From positions 1-13,477 of the forward strand of contig UREN01000050.1 of assembly GCA_900546885.1 (NCBI GenBank): a DNA stretch of 13,477 nt. Direction: 5' to 3'. Within the stretch, counting starts at the first letter, position 1. Each line of letters opens with the position of its first letter. Both the position numbers and the translations under genes were made by a program. This DNA comes from an uncultured Oscillospiraceae bacterium. GTDB lineage: Bacteria > Bacillota > Clostridia > Oscillospirales > Ruminococcaceae. Shown here piece by piece: positions 13,205 through 13,477 of the stretch. The notes beneath the pieces are model-generated. The model was given only the letters and a program-made list of their open reading frames with translations, did no database searches and was not told where the DNA came from.

Positions 13205-13260
13205 ATCCTATGCGCAAAAGTTTCTGTTGTAAAGTAAGCACTTTATTGTGCCGTAGTTAC
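13205..13260 (-). promoter_or_regulatory. promoter with shared 29-bp operator, upstream of the SnoaL-like gene
   Basis: TTTACA (13233-13228) and TAGGAT (13210-13205) on the minus strand are 17 bases apart. The operator copy 13232-13260 overlaps the -35 by two bases, exactly as at 12244-12299, and contains GCAC-TTTATT-GTGC. Transcription would start near 13198, about 58 bases before the start codon. Confidence 0.72.
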
Positions 13261-13477
13261 TAAATAGAAACCATTGGCCTTTCTCCGGCTCCAAACTGCT
13301 CTGCAAAAGCCAAACGGCGTGCCCGTGCCGCCCCTTCCTTGCGGCGGCGCACCGCGGCCTTGCCCTGCGGTTCCCGGGGCCCCGCGCGCGGTTTCGGGGG
13401 CATGGTTCCCGCTCCTCGCGGCGCGGCTTGCCCCTTCCGGCGGCCGTCTCTTGGGCCGTTCTGCCCGCCGCGCACCC

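Noticed and set aside
13260..13475. Minus-strand open frame at the right edge
   Set aside because: The product is an Arg/Gly/Pro-rich string without domain features. It could be the tail of a gene beyond the window, but the composition argues for non-coding GC-rich DNA.

Overview
The window looks like chromosomal DNA of a GC-rich, low-GC-phylum-type anaerobe, most likely a Clostridia member of the Oscillospiraceae/Ruminococcaceae kind. The reasons are strong AGGAGG-type ribosome binding sites, sigma-70 promoters with 17-bp spacing, and families typical of gut Clostridia: ferredoxin-tailed aldo/keto reductase, flavin-binding split-barrel proteins, a class M sirtuin with a zinc macrodomain, and a split chromate transporter. 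Species cannot be named from sequence alone. No tRNA, rRNA, CRISPR array, transposase or integrase was found.

Left part (1-5700): a HAD phosphatase-like gene (-) diverges from an AlkZ-like winged-helix protein (+). Next is a small coiled-coil protein (+) built on eleven 21-bp repeats, closed by a strong terminator. A translationally coupled pair of half-size chromate transporter genes (-) diverges from a LysR-type regulator (+) across an AT-rich promoter with a palindrome. A repeat-rich intergenic region with a perfect terminator hairpin follows.

Middle (5970-10144): a ferredoxin-tailed aldo/keto reductase (-) is followed by a displaced 3'-end fragment of a sirtuin gene, then an AbiEi/AbiEii-type toxin-antitoxin pair (-) with its own palindromic operator, then the full-length sirtuin gene. 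The last 172 bp of the sirtuin gene occur twice, at 7257-7428 and 9275-9446. They include 138 identical bases and flank the toxin-antitoxin pair. The pair is poorer in GC than the flanks, so this looks like a roughly 2-kb acquired islet that sits in the 3' end of the sirtuin gene and rebuilds that gene's last codons.

Right part (9278-13260, all -): an operon encodes a flavin/ferredoxin split-barrel protein, a zinc macrodomain (ADP-ribosyl hydrolase) and a class M sirtuin (ADP-ribosyltransferase). It is preceded by a sequence that reads as an FMN riboswitch. Upstream are a second small split-barrel flavoprotein-like gene and a tandem SnoaL-like protein. The promoters of these two carry the same 29-bp operator at the same distance from the -35 box, so they probably share one regulator that is not in the window.

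Taken together, the right part couples flavin sensing, redox proteins and reversible ADP-ribosylation. A defence-type toxin-antitoxin islet has been spliced into its last gene.
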